From contig CAWBHA010000001.1 of assembly GCA_963788585.1 (NCBI GenBank), forward strand, positions 62,001 through 126,000: DNA of 64,000 nt, read 5' to 3'. The position numbers and the translations under genes were made by a program. This DNA is from Bog-473 sp963788585 (lineage in GTDB: Bacteria; Actinomycetota; Acidimicrobiia; Acidimicrobiales; RAAP-2). The notes under the pieces were generated by a model, which worked only from the letters and a program-made list of their open reading frames with translations, was not told the origin of the DNA and did no database searches. Positions 1 to 9,367 of the stretch are shown here, in pieces. Within the stretch, counting starts at the first letter, position 1. Each line of letters starts with the position of its first letter.

Positions 1-336
1 CTCCGCCAGCACCCCGAGCAGACCTTCGACGAGTGGATCACGCGGTGGCACACGCGGATCTCGCCGATCACCGAGGCGATACAGCCGCGCTGTCGCTACG
101 TGCGCAACGCCGTCTTCAGGGCGGTGACCGACGAGGCCCCACCGATCCGGGGCATCGTGGAGGAGGCGTGGCCGTCCCTCGAGCACGTCACGGACCCGAT
201 GCTGTTCTACTGCGCCGACGGCGATCCGGAGCGCCTGCAGGCGCATGTGTCGCAGATGGTCGAGGAGATCTCCGGCTTCATCGACCTGGCCACGTTCCGG
301 AGTGTCACGATGAGCGAGTGGATACTCAAGTCATGA
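1..336 (+). CDS. EthD-like domain protein (5' truncated)
   Basis: The window opens inside this gene: frame 1 is open from base 1 to a TGA at 334-336, leaving 111 residues with no start. The segment around FDEWITRWHTRISP followed by CRYVRN resembles the dimeric alpha/beta-barrel EthD-like proteins, which often carry an F-x-x-W-x-x-H pattern near the N-terminus and an RY motif after it. EthD proteins accompany degradation or polyketide enzymes, but no substrate can be read here. Its stop overlaps the start of the next gene (ATGA), so the two are probably translationally coupled. The family call is tentative because the N-terminus is missing. Confidence 0.55.
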   Translation, partial: LRQHPEQTFDEWITRWHTRISPITEAIQPRCRYVRNAVFRAVTDEAPPIRGIVEEAWPSLEHVTDPMLFYCADGDPERLQAHVSQMVEEISGFIDLATFRSVTMSEWILKS

Positions 337-797
337 CGCCGAGATGGACCCGGGACGAGCTGGAGCGGGCGCACGGGCACTACGTGGACACCGCGGCTCG
401 CTCCGCCGCCAGCGGGGAGTGGCGCGAGTGGGCCGACCTCTTCACCGAGGACGCGGTGTACCTCGAGCACGTGTTCGGGACCTTCCGCGGGCCCGACGAG
501 ATCTACGCCTGGATCTCCCCGCTCATGGCGGAGTGGCCGAATCGGGCCATGAACGCCTTCCCACACTCGTGGTGCGTGTGCGACGAGGAGCGTGGCTGGT
601 GGATCTGCCGTATCGAGAACCGCATGCAGGATCCCGGTGACGGGTCAGTCCACCAGGCCCACAACATCACCGTCCTGCACTACGCCGGCGACATGCGATT
701 CTCCTACGAGGAGGACGCGTACAACCCCGCCGCGTTCGGCCCGATGATCGAGGGCTGGCTCGCCGCCTCTGCGGCGCACGGCGGCGTCCCCCGCTGA
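333..797 (+). CDS. SnoaL-like / NTF2-fold protein
   Basis: A 154-residue protein starting at the ATG that overlaps the upstream stop as ATGA. The same frame is open further upstream, but coupling to the preceding gene decides this start. The pattern W-x-x-LF-x-x-DAVY, then G-T-F-x-G-x-x-x-I-x-x-W, is typical of the SnoaL-like branch of the NTF2 fold, small cone-shaped domains acting as cyclases, dehydratases, isomerases or ligand binders. Coupling with the EthD-like gene suggests a small catabolic or secondary-metabolite operon extending left of the window. No substrate can be assigned. Confidence 0.7.
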   Translation: MTPRWTRDELERAHGHYVDTAARSAASGEWREWADLFTEDAVYLEHVFGTFRGPDEIYAWISPLMAEWPNRAMNAFPHSWCVCDEERGWWICRIENRMQDPGDGSVHQAHNITVLHYAGDMRFSYEEDAYNPAAFGPMIEGWLAASAAHGGVPR

Positions 798-888
798 GGC
801 CCGACCGCGGCGCGCCGACGGGCCGGGCGGGTCCCGGCGTTCGTCCTCGCTGACTCGGCGCGGTCCGGCGCGGTTCGGCGAAGAGCGG

Positions 889-2505
889 TCAGGGGGCGGC
901 GCCGGCGCCGGCGAGCACGCCGTCACCGCCCGTGCCGGACCCGGTCGTGAGGCGCGCCAGACGTTCCCGCCCTTGCCCGGTGACGAACTGCCCGAGCGGC
1001 GTGATGGCGACCGCTAGCAGCAGCGCCACGAGCAGAAGGTCGGTGAGCACGAACGTGTGGAGCATCCGCACGTAGATGTTGTGCACCGACGTCATGCCGG
1101 CAAAGGCCCAGAAGGTACTGATGACGATCGACGCCGTCCGCAGTCGCCCGACCGCTGCCGGTGCGACCACGATGATGCCCCAGGTCACGTACCACGCCCA
1201 CACGATCGGACCGAGCAGGGCCAGCACGAGCAACGTGAGGCCGAGACAACGGACGACGCCGTCTCGGGGGGAGCGGAGGAGAAGGCGGTAGCCGACGTAG
1301 ACGGCGATGAGGAGTCCGAGGACGCTGAACACCGGCCGCACGGTCATCGTGGAGATCGGCACCTGCGCGACGTGGCTCACGATGGAGACCGCACGAGCCA
1401 CCACGTTGACCGGCGTGACGCCGGTGAACGCTGCATCCGCCGTCGTGGTCGTCCGCACCCATCCCCAGCCCGTTCCCGACAGGAACGACACCACCTCCAT
1501 GGTGGCGAGCGCGATGAGGCCGGCGACCCCCATGTGGGCGATGCGGCGACGCGTGGACGCGCCGGGACCGGCCCAGACCCAGCCGAGGAAGAGCACCCCG
1601 AGCAGCGCCGGGGATTTCACTCCGGCGGCGAGCGCGCAGAGGATCACGCCGGGGACGGTGCCAAAGCGTTTGGCCACGGCGATCCCCGCCAGTAACAACC
1701 CGACCATCAGCGCGTCGTTGTGAGCCCCGCCGATCAACGACAGCAGGACCAGGGGCGAACCGACGCCGATGAGCATCGCATGAGCCGGGTCGTGTTTCAG
1801 GGAGCGGGCGAGTGTCGGGGTCGCCAGCACCGCGAGCGCGATGCCCGCCACTTCGAGCAGGCGGAGCAGCACGAGGTCCGCCACGATCTGGTGGCCGGAT
1901 GCCTGGTCCAGCGCGCCGTCCACGGTGAGGAAGGTCGGGCCGTACGGGGACTCGGATCCGGACCAGACCACGTCGGCCATCTCGTTGTAGGGGGTCGCCC
2001 CGAGCACGTTGGGTCCGTAGGAGTAGGGGTTGATGTGGTGGCTCACCATCTCGCCCTGCGCCGCGTACGTGTAGACGTCCCGGCTGAACAGCGGTGGCGC
2101 CAACAGCAACGGCACGGCCCAGATCACGACCACCAGGACGACCCGTTTGACGGGGAAGCCCGGGTTGCGCCTCAGGTGACGAAGGAAACCGAGCCAGACC
2201 CGCGTCAGGAGGATCAGGCCGCCGAACACCAGAGCGAGCGAGACGATGGGCGGCAGGCTGGAGCCCGCGCCATAGGAACCGAAGAGCCCACCGGGCATCC
2301 CGAAGAACCACGCACCGGCCAGGTGCGTCTCGAAGGACTGCCCGCCGATGAGGGCACCGACGACGATCGCGGTCGTACCGACGAGCCCGAGGATCGCCGT
2401 GCGCGCGACGCCGAGGCGCGGCGTGGAGTGCTCCTCGGGCGGGGCGTCGGCGCCCGGCGGAGATGCGGTCGTCGTGGTGGTTGCGCTCGGGGGCACGAGC
2501 TCCAT
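889..2505 (-). CDS. MptB-like polyprenol-phosphomannose mannosyltransferase
   Basis: About 538 residues with roughly a dozen hydrophobic segments, as in GT-C glycosyltransferases. The first extracytoplasmic loop holds LFSRDVYTYAAQGEM followed by NPY and GP, the signature of the actinobacterial MptB/MptA family, in which an acidic loop residue helps transfer mannose from polyprenyl-phosphate-mannose. These enzymes build lipomannan-type glycans at the membrane. The frame is open to 2592, but an AAGGA ribosome binding site lies 7 nt before the ATG at 2505, whereas the ATG at 2562 has none. A Thr-rich cytoplasmic tail of about 40 residues precedes the first helix. It is divergent from sqdB. The acceptor glycan is unknown. 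Confidence 0.75.
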   Translation of the reverse strand: MELVPPSATTTTTASPPGADAPPEEHSTPRLGVARTAILGLVGTTAIVVGALIGGQSFETHLAGAWFFGMPGGLFGSYGAGSSLPPIVSLALVFGGLILLTRVWLGFLRHLRRNPGFPVKRVVLVVVIWAVPLLLAPPLFSRDVYTYAAQGEMVSHHINPYSYGPNVLGATPYNEMADVVWSGSESPYGPTFLTVDGALDQASGHQIVADLVLLRLLEVAGIALAVLATPTLARSLKHDPAHAMLIGVGSPLVLLSLIGGAHNDALMVGLLLAGIAVAKRFGTVPGVILCALAAGVKSPALLGVLFLGWVWAGPGASTRRRIAHMGVAGLIALATMEVVSFLSGTGWGWVRTTTTADAAFTGVTPVNVVARAVSIVSHVAQVPISTMTVRPVFSVLGLLIAVYVGYRLLLRSPRDGVVRCLGLTLLVLALLGPIVWAWYVTWGIIVVAPAAVGRLRTASIVISTFWAFAGMTSVHNIYVRMLHTFVLTDLLLVALLLAVAITPLGQFVTGQGRERLARLTTGSGTGGDGVLAGAGAAP

Positions 2506-2711
2506 CGCGGATTCCTTCGTCGCAGTCCCGCCACCGGCGATCGCGGGGCCAGGAATCGTCATCAAACTGCAGTCATTCTGACACGGCCCCAAGTCTTTCG
2601 GGCAACACGAAACCTTCCCTAACAGGATTCTCAGGGCTGTCCCAGATTACAAGGGGAAACTCTGCTTGTCACGCATGTGAAATCTGGCTGTCACGGAACG
2701 GAGGGTGTCAG
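2506..2711. promoter_or_regulatory. Divergent intergenic region, mannosyltransferase / sqdB
   Basis: A 206-base region markedly richer in A and T than its neighbours. It must carry promoters for both flanking genes. A short direct repeat (TGTCACG) occurs twice, about 23 bases apart, just before sqdB and could be a regulator half-site pair. The sqdB ribosome binding site GGAGG lies 7 nt before its ATG. No -35/-10 pair stands out enough to name. Confidence 0.4.
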
Positions 2712-3917
2712 ATGCGAATCCTGGTCCTCGGGGGCGACGGGTATCTGGGCTGGCCGACGGCGCTCCATCTCTCACGGGCGGGCTACGAGGTCGGGGTGGC
2801 CGACAACTTCGCCCGCCGGGGCTACGACGTGGAGATGGGGGTGGACTCCCTCGTCCCGATCGCCTCGCTGCATCGCCGGATCGACCGTTGGGAGGAGGTC
2901 TCGGGGAAGCGGCTCGACGTCTTCGTCGGCGACCTGACCGAGGCCGAGTTCGTCCACGAGATGGTCGGGCGCTTCCGGCCCGACGCCATCGTCCACTTCG
3001 CGGAGCAGCGCAGCGCTCCCTACTCCATGGTCGACCGCAAGCACGCCGTGTACACCCAGGTGAACAACGTGGTGGGCACGCTCAACCTGCTGTATGCCAT
3101 CGCGGACCTGGACCCGACGATCCACCTGGTGAAACTGGGCACGATGGGGGAGTACGGCACTCCCAACATCGACATCGAAGAGGGCTACATCGAGATCACC
3201 CACCGGGGGCGCACCGACGTCCTGCCGTTTCCCAAGCAGCCCGGCAGCTTCTACCACCTGTCCAAGGTGCACGACAGTCACAACATCGCGTTCTGCTGCC
3301 GGACGTGGGGGCTCCGCTCGACCGACCTCAACCAAGGCGTGGTCTACGGGCAATCCACTCCTGAGACGACGTTGCACCCGGACCTGGCGACGCGCTTCGA
3401 CTACGACGCGGTGTTCGGGACGGTCCTGAACCGCTTCGTGATTCAGGCGGCAGCTGGGGAGCCCCTGACCATCTACGGCAAGGGTGGCCAGACGCGGGGG
3501 TTCCTCGACATCCGCGACACGCTCGCCTGCATCGAGCTGGCCATCCGGAACCCGGCGCAGGCAGGCGAGTTCCGCGTCTTCAACCAATTCACGGAGTCCT
3601 TCTCCGTCGGCGAGCTCGCCCAGAAGGTCTGCGACGCGGCGGGTGGTGCCGAGGTCGTGCACCTCGCAGACCCCCGAGTCGAGCTGGAGGAGCACTACTA
3701 CCGCGCCGCGCACACCAAGCTGCTCGACCTCGGTCTCCTGCCGTTCCTCCTCGGCGACGAGGTGCTGGCCGACCTCCTCGCGATCGCCCGGACCCACATC
3801 GACCGCCTGGAGCGCTCCGCCTTGCAGCCCCAGGTGCTGTGGCGCTCCGTTTCGAGCAACATCACCCGCACGGGTCGGATCGAGCCAGAAGGGTCTGCTT
3901 CAGAACAGCCTGTGTAG
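2712..3917 (+). CDS. sqdB: UDP-sulfoquinovose synthase
   Basis: A 401-residue extended short-chain dehydrogenase. It begins with a Rossmann NAD-binding motif (GGDGYLGWPTALHLS) and carries the near-diagnostic family stretches VHFAEQRSAPYSM, LGTMGEYGTPNIDIEEGY and TDLNQGVVYG. The catalytic Y-x-x-x-K is in FYHLSKVHDSHN. SqdB joins sulfite to UDP-glucose to make UDP-sulfoquinovose, the headgroup donor of the sulfolipid SQDG and, in some archaea, of S-layer glycans. The start is fixed by GGAGG 7 nt upstream. No SqdX/SqdD sulfolipid transferase is visible; the neighbours are membrane glycosyltransferases, so either a sulfolipid or a sulfonated cell-surface glycan is possible. Confidence 0.92.
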   Translation: MRILVLGGDGYLGWPTALHLSRAGYEVGVADNFARRGYDVEMGVDSLVPIASLHRRIDRWEEVSGKRLDVFVGDLTEAEFVHEMVGRFRPDAIVHFAEQRSAPYSMVDRKHAVYTQVNNVVGTLNLLYAIADLDPTIHLVKLGTMGEYGTPNIDIEEGYIEITHRGRTDVLPFPKQPGSFYHLSKVHDSHNIAFCCRTWGLRSTDLNQGVVYGQSTPETTLHPDLATRFDYDAVFGTVLNRFVIQAAAGEPLTIYGKGGQTRGFLDIRDTLACIELAIRNPAQAGEFRVFNQFTESFSVGELAQKVCDAAGGAEVVHLADPRVELEEHYYRAAHTKLLDLGLLPFLLGDEVLADLLAIARTHIDRLERSALQPQVLWRSVSSNITRTGRIEPEGSASEQPV

Positions 3918-4071
3918 CCTCCGAGGACGATTCTCAGAATGCGTCGTTGCGTGCGCCCGACCATGCGCGCCCGCCGCCGACGGCGGACCCATGATGAGAA
4001 GTCCTTGGACGACCACTCCTCACCCGTGAACCGACTCCGATTCCGCATCGGCCCCCTGTGGCCCTACTCTG

Positions 4072-4998
4072 GTGCTCATCGCCTTGCCGACGGCGGCTTT
4101 CATGCTCCCGGACCTGATCGGGGGTCGTCTGCTCATCACGGGCGACAACCTCCAACAGAACTATCCGCTGCACGTCCTGGTCGGGTCGATGCTGCGGCAC
4201 GGGCAGCTGCCGTTCTGGAACCAGTACATCTTCAGCGGGACGCCGCTGATGGCCGACTTCAATGCCGGCGCCTTCTATCCGTTGATCGGCTTCTTCGTGA
4301 TCATGCCCGACCGCGCCGCGTGGCTCGCCACCGAGATCGTCCTGTTCTCGGGCATCGCGATCGGGATGTACGTCTTCCTCCGGGTGCTCAAGCTCTCGAC
4401 GACGGCCTGCATCCTCGCCGCCGCAACCTACGCCTTCGCCGGGCCGGTGCTCAGCCAGGTCAACCACGTGGACATGACCGAGGGGTTCCTCGCCATCCCG
4501 TGGATGCTGCTGGCGGTGCACCAGATCGTCCGCAATGGCCGATGGCGGTGGTCGATCCTGCTCGGCATTGCGTTTGCGACCGTGATCCTCGCCGGCGCGC
4601 CCGAGGCGATGCTCGACGAGGCGCTCATGATCATCGCCTACGCGGTCGCGTCTGCCGGTTTCAACCGGGAGCGATGGTGGCGCGTCGTGTCGCGGTGCGG
4701 CGCAGGGTTCGCTCTCGCCCTCTCGCTGGCAGCCATCCAGTGGCTTCCCGGGCTCGAGGCCATTCGCAATTCGCAGCGAGCGACCGGGGTGGTCGCCGAC
4801 CGCGGGCAGCTTCCCGAGACCGTTCGCCATCTTCTCGCTCGTCCCCTACCTCGACGGTGGGTACGGGCATCTCGGCGAGGCACAGTTCTTCGGCACGTAC
4901 AACCTGCCCGAAGTCGGGATCTACCTGGGCATCCTGCCGGTCATCGCCGTGCTGACCCTGTGGCATCCGCGTTGGCCAAGCCGAATCCCGCCGCGTGA
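4072..4998 (+). CDS. YfhO-like membrane glycosyltransferase, N-terminal part (frameshifted)
   Basis: Frame 1 codes convincingly from a GTG at 4072 to about 4800, then turns into a Pro/Arg-rich shadow. Frame 2 takes over with in-family sequence, so one base is extra near 4798-4812 (after CGC GGG). The first extracytoplasmic loop has GDNLQQNYPL and WNQYIFSGTPLMAD, typical of the YfhO family, large multi-spanning proteins thought to add sugars to lipoteichoic acid or other surface polymers. The true N-terminus may be further upstream: a GTG at 4026 leads into a plausible first helix if another base is wrong near 4065. It follows sqdB in the same direction. Confidence 0.7.
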   Translation: MLIALPTAAFMLPDLIGGRLLITGDNLQQNYPLHVLVGSMLRHGQLPFWNQYIFSGTPLMADFNAGAFYPLIGFFVIMPDRAAWLATEIVLFSGIAIGMYVFLRVLKLSTTACILAAATYAFAGPVLSQVNHVDMTEGFLAIPWMLLAVHQIVRNGRWRWSILLGIAFATVILAGAPEAMLDEALMIIAYAVASAGFNRERWWRVVSRCGAGFALALSLAAIQWLPGLEAIRNSQRATGVVADRGQLPETVRHLLARPLPRRWVRASRRGTVLRHVQPARSRDLPGHPAGHRRADPVASALAKPNPAA

Positions 4999-6768
4999 CC
5001 GGCTCACCTGGTACGCGGTCGGGATCTTCGGGTACCTGCTCGCCCTGGGCTCGAACACGCCGCTCGAGCACCTGTTCGACAGCCTGCCGCTGTACGGGAA
5101 CCAGCGCCTCCAGAGCCGGAACATGATCACCGTTGCCACGGCGGCGGTCGTGTTGTTCGCGGGTTGGCTCGACCGCACCGACGATGTCCCCGCACGGTCC
5201 GGGGCGACGACGCGCTTCGACCGAGTGGTCGCCCTCGTGCCGTTCGCCATCGTCGGGGCGCTGGCGCTGTGGGCGCTGACGGCCACCGGTGCGCTGGTGC
5301 ACGTGTTCGCCGGTGTCCCGGTGAGCCCGGAGGTTGCCTCCACGGTGCGGAAGGCGACACTCATCGCCCTGGCCTTCTGCGCCGGGGCGATGGTGCTCGT
5401 GTGGATCCGGCCGCGGCTGTCGAGCGTTCCCTGGGGGCGGCTCGCGGCCGTCTTCGTCGCCATCGACGTCGGGCTGATGGCGGTGACGAGCCAGCTCACC
5501 GTGACGCCGCCCAATGACCTGCTGACGGGGACGACGCCGATCCAACAGTTGATGGCGGCGCACCTCGTTCCGGGGGGTCGGATGGTCAACTACGACCCCC
5601 AGACGTACTGGAGTTACCCGGACAGCCCCCAGGGGGTGCCGGACCTCAACATCATCCCTGGCCTCCCGTCGGTGTCCGGCTACGCGTCGATCGTGAACGG
5701 GAATTACGAGAACGCCACCAATACGCACGAGCAGGACGACCTCGACATCGCCCAGCTGTCGTCGGGGACGCTCGACCGGCTCAACCTCCGAGAGGTCGTC
5801 ACGGTGCCCGAGTACTTCCTCGTCCCGCTGCAGTCGTTGCCGCGTTCCATCGACAACATCACGCAGGCGTCCGAGCCCCTCGGCACGGACCCAGTCCTGG
5901 CCCGCGGTTACGGGGCGGACTACAACGAGACGTCCTATCCCTTCTACCCTGACCCGCGCCCCTCGCTGCGCTCGGGCCAGACGGCCTCGTGGTACTTCGG
6001 GGAGTCCCTCCAGCCGCGCACGGCCACCCTCGTGCTCGCGCACGCGGCGACTCCGGGCACGTCGGTGCGCTTCGGGACCTTGGGCGCCGACGGCACGACG
6101 CGGTGGGGTCCGATCGTGCCGGTGGGCAGCGGCGTCACGGTGACGGGAGCGCTCCCGTCGGGCCCCGCGGTCGGGCTCTCCGTGCAGGCGCTCGGCGCGC
6201 TGCCCTCCCAGCGAGCCGTCGTCACGGTGGGTGGAAAGCCCTACGAGCTCGGCGGGTCGCTGTCGTCGGCGCTCGTGCCCGGACCGTGGCAGCTCGCCGG
6301 CTTCTCGCAGGGGTACGCGGTCTTCACCTCGCGCACGCCACCTCTACCGATCTCCGCTTCGACGGCGAATGGGCGGTACCTCCCGGTGCAGGTGGTGTCG
6401 AGCACGACCAAGTCGGAGCAGGTCAAGGTGCGCGCACCGAGCCCGTCGACGGTCACCCGCTCGGTCGCCTGGGACTCTGGATGGTCGGCAACGGTGTCGG
6501 TCGACGGAGCCAAGCCGGTGCCAGTCCGCGTGGACTCGTTCGACCTCGTCCAGCAGGTCCACATCCCGGCGGGCCGGGACGTCGTGAGCTTTCACTACCG
6601 TCCGCCACACCTGCTCCTTGCGAGTGTCCTGAGCCTCGGCGCCGTTGCGCTCCTGCTCGTCCTCCTCGGCGGGTGGGCTGTGCGCCGACGACGTTCACGC
6701 GACGACGCTCGACCGGTCGAGCTGCACGACGCTGCCACGCCGCGGCGGCGGCCGAGCGGGTCGCCTGA
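4802..6768 (+). CDS. YfhO-like membrane glycosyltransferase, C-terminal part (frameshifted)
   Basis: This is the frame-2 continuation of the gene beginning at 4072: SLVPYLDGGYG, further hydrophobic helices, then a long extracytoplasmic C-terminal domain with NYDPQTYWSYPDS, and a last helix (LLLASVLSLGAVALLLVLL) followed by a basic tail. Frame 2 stays open to 7873, but beyond about 6770 it merely reads the opposite strand of egtD. A TGA in frame 1 at 6766-6768, 25 bases before the egtD stop, is the more believable end, implying a second indel near the 3' end. Rebuilt, the protein is close to 900 residues, normal for YfhO-type proteins. Confidence 0.65.
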
Positions 6769-6793
6769 GTTCGACGCTCTCAGCCCGACGCCC

Positions 6794-7765
6794 TCAGCAG
6801 AACGGGTGAGCCAGGGTGAGCAGGAACTCGCCGTCCTCGGCCCCCCACATCCCCTCGACCATGAACCCAGCCTCGGCCAGCTCTTGCTCGATGCGCTCCG
6901 GAGTGAACTTGGCGCTGATCTCGGTGAGCAGGTCCTCACCCTCGTCGAAGCGGACCACGATGCCGGCGCCCGCGAGGGAGACCTCCGTGGCCTCCTCGGC
7001 GCGCAGTCGCATCTCGATCCACTGCTCGTCTTCGTTCCAGACAGCGACGTGCCGGAAGCGATCGGGGTCGAAGTCTCCCGCCAGCTGGTCGTTGAGGACG
7101 CGGAGCACGTTGCGGTTGAAGTCCGCGGTGACGCCCGACGCGTCGTCGTAGGCGGCCACCAGGCGAGCGCGATCCTTGACGAGGTCCGTGCCGAGGAGCA
7201 GCGAATCGTCGCTCGACATGATGCAGTTCAGGTCGAAGAGGAAGCGGGCACGCTGGGCCGGGTCCAGGTTGCCGATCGTCCCGCCCAGGAAGGCCACCAT
7301 CCGACGCCCCTCGGTCGGGATCTCGGCCAGGTGATGGTGAAAGTCGCCGATGACAAGATGGATGTCGAGCGTGTCGTACTCGTGGGACAGGGTCGTCGCC
7401 GCATTGCGCAGGAACTCGTCGCTGACGTCGAATGGCACGTAGCGCGACAGCAGGCCGGTGTCCCGGAGGGCGTTCAGGAGCACCCGAGTCTTGTCGCACG
7501 CTCCGGCGCCGAGCTCGACGAGCGTGTCGGCCTTCGAAAGCTCAGCGATCGCCGGCGCGTGCTGTTCGAGCAGGGCCCGCTCGGCGCGGGTGGGATAGTA
7601 CTCGGGGAGCGTGGTGATCTCCTCGAAGAGACGGCTTCCCCGTTCGTCGTAGAACCACACCGGGGGGAGCGACTTCGCCACGCCCTGCAACCCATCCAAC
7701 GCGTCCGCGCGCATCTGCCTCTGCACGTCCGACGGGGAGAGGTGCACGTCAATGGTGTATGTCAC
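6794..7765 (-). CDS. egtD: L-histidine N-alpha-methyltransferase (ergothioneine)
   Basis: A full-length 323-residue EgtD. It starts at an ATG 3 nt after the egtB stop. The family hallmarks are FEEITTLPEYYPTRAE near residue 50, the SAM-binding VELGAGACDKT (about residue 85), and FLGGTIGNLDP (about residue 160), with NRNVLRVLN further on for histidine binding. EgtD trimethylates histidine to hercynine with three SAM molecules, the first step of ergothioneine biosynthesis. The adjacent egtB performs the next step. Other pathway members (egtA, egtC, egtE) are not in the window. Confidence 0.95.
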   Translation of the reverse strand: MTYTIDVHLSPSDVQRQMRADALDGLQGVAKSLPPVWFYDERGSRLFEEITTLPEYYPTRAERALLEQHAPAIAELSKADTLVELGAGACDKTRVLLNALRDTGLLSRYVPFDVSDEFLRNAATTLSHEYDTLDIHLVIGDFHHHLAEIPTEGRRMVAFLGGTIGNLDPAQRARFLFDLNCIMSSDDSLLLGTDLVKDRARLVAAYDDASGVTADFNRNVLRVLNDQLAGDFDPDRFRHVAVWNEDEQWIEMRLRAEEATEVSLAGAGIVVRFDEGEDLLTEISAKFTPERIEQELAEAGFMVEGMWGAEDGEFLLTLAHPFC

Positions 7766-7768
7766 GAT

Positions 7769-9044
7769 TCAGGGATCCCTCGCCAGTCTGACCCCGCTGA
7801 AGGCCCATCGGGCACCTGGCGGGAAGAAGTTCCGGTAGGTCGGGCGAATGTGACCCACGGGGGTCGCACATGATCCGCCGCGCAGGACGTACTGGCTCAC
7901 CATGAACTTCCCGTTGTACTCGCCGACGGCCCCCGGCGCGGCGCGGAAGCCGGGATACGGCGAGTACGCGCTTCCGGTCCACTCCCAGGTGTCGCCGAAG
8001 AGCGCGTTCGAGGAGAGGGCGGGCCGAGGGTGTGGCGGACCCTGCGTGAGGAAGTCGTCGCCCAGGAAGTTGTTCCCCTCGCCGTGCGATGCAGCGATCG
8101 TCTCCCACTCGGACTCCGTCGGGAGCCGCATGCCCGTCCAGTGGGCAAAGGCGTCGGCCTCGTAGTAGCTGACGTGGCTTACCGGCTCGTCTGGGTCCAC
8201 CGGTCGTAGGCCGGACAGCGTGAACTGGAGCCAACGATCCGGATGGTCCGGATCGCGCGACCAGTACAGCGGCGCCTCCCAGCGCCCGTTCTTGACGACC
8301 GCCCAGCCGTCGGACAGCCAGAATTCGGGCCGCGCGTAGCCATCGTCTTCCATGAAGGAGAGCCAATCGCCGCACGTGACGGGGCGGTCGGCCAGACCGA
8401 ACGGCGTGAGGGACACGGTGTGCACAGGGAACTCGTTGTCGAAGCCGAAACCCACGCCGCGGTGGCCCACCTCGACGGACCCACCGTCGTGCTCGATCCA
8501 GCCGGCCTTGGGCGGAGCCACGCCGGCCGGCGAGCCCCCTGCCGGGACGTACACCGGGTTCAGCGGGTTCCGCGACAGGACATGCTTGATGTCCATCAAG
8601 AGCAGCTCCTGATGCTGTTGCTCATGATGCAAGCCGAGCGTGAGAAGCTCGGCGAGCCCGGGCTGCGAGGGGTCCCGGAGCAACGGCTCCATGGCAGCGT
8701 CCACCGCGGCGCGGTAGCGCGCGATCTCGTCGATGCCCGGCCGGGAGAGCATCCCGCGTTCGGCACGTGGAAGTCGAGCGCCGACGGCCTCGTAGTACGA
8801 GTTGAAGATGTAGGCGTAGGCGTCGTCGAACGGCGCGATATCCAGGGGCGTACTCACCCAGGACGAACGTTTCGAAGAACCAGGTGACGTGCGCCCGGTG
8901 CCACTTGGTCGGGCTCACGTCGGGCATCGTCTGGACGGTCTGGTCCTCGGCGCTCAGCACCGAGGCGAGGCGCTCGGTGGTGGTACGCACGGCGCCGTAG
9001 GCGCCCAGGAGGTCGGACCGTGCCGCTCGACCGCTCATTTCCAT
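7769..9044 (-). CDS. egtB: Hercynine oxygenase EgtB (frameshifted)
   Basis: The N-terminal DinB-like part starts at the ATG at 9044, with GAAGGGA about 8 nt upstream, and contains SPTKWHRAHVTWFFETFVLG with its iron-binding HxxxW region. Near 8838 the frame changes: TAT CGC then one extra G before CCG TTC. Removing it restores GYRPFDDAYAYIFNSYYEAVG. The downstream part has HHEQQHQELLLMDIKH, the rest of the iron triad, and a formylglycine-generating-enzyme-like sulfatase-modifying domain to the stop at 7769. Rebuilt length is 424 residues, normal for EgtB. The enzyme couples hercynine to a thiol donor through a non-heme iron sulfoxide synthase reaction. It is the first gene of egtB-egtD. Confidence 0.88.
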
Positions 9045-9367
9045 GAGATCCGTCCCTTCGCCACACCGCTCGGAGCGGTCGCCCACTGGCTGCAGGTTGC
9101 GGTTCACCCTACCCATTGGTGCTTCCGGTCAGACGCGATCGTCCGACTTTCCGTCTTCGTTCCAGAAGCCCAGCTGGATGCCGCTCTGTGCCTGCGCGTC
9201 ATCGCTCGGATCGGCGGCCGTAGGCGTCCGCACGGCCGGGTGTCCCTCTGGAGCCCTCCGACCCTCTTCGCCGGCCAGGCGCCGTCCCGACGCCCCGATG
9301 CCGAGGCACGGCGTCTGCCCCTGCCGCGACCGGCTCGAGGGCTCTTTCCCCGCGAGGCTCGGATCGG
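9045..9367. other. Intergenic, no convincing gene
   Basis: This stretch lies between the end of the ABC permease and the start of egtB. It must contain the egtB promoter near 9050-9130. Frames crossing it have no start with a ribosome binding site and no recognisable domain. The minus-strand frame ending at 9129 is open but is only the shadow tail of the frameshifted ABC ATPase. Confidence 0.5.

Noticed and set aside
6769..7873. Continuation of the YfhO frame through egtD
   Set aside because: The sequence beyond about 6770 is only the reverse of egtD, which is clearly coding on the minus strand. A 3' frame error is more likely.
9129..9367. A minus-strand reading ending QLGFWNEDGKSDDRV as a possible small gene
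   Set aside because: It is only open because the ATPase frame error carries through. There is no start with a ribosome binding site, and no family is recognised.
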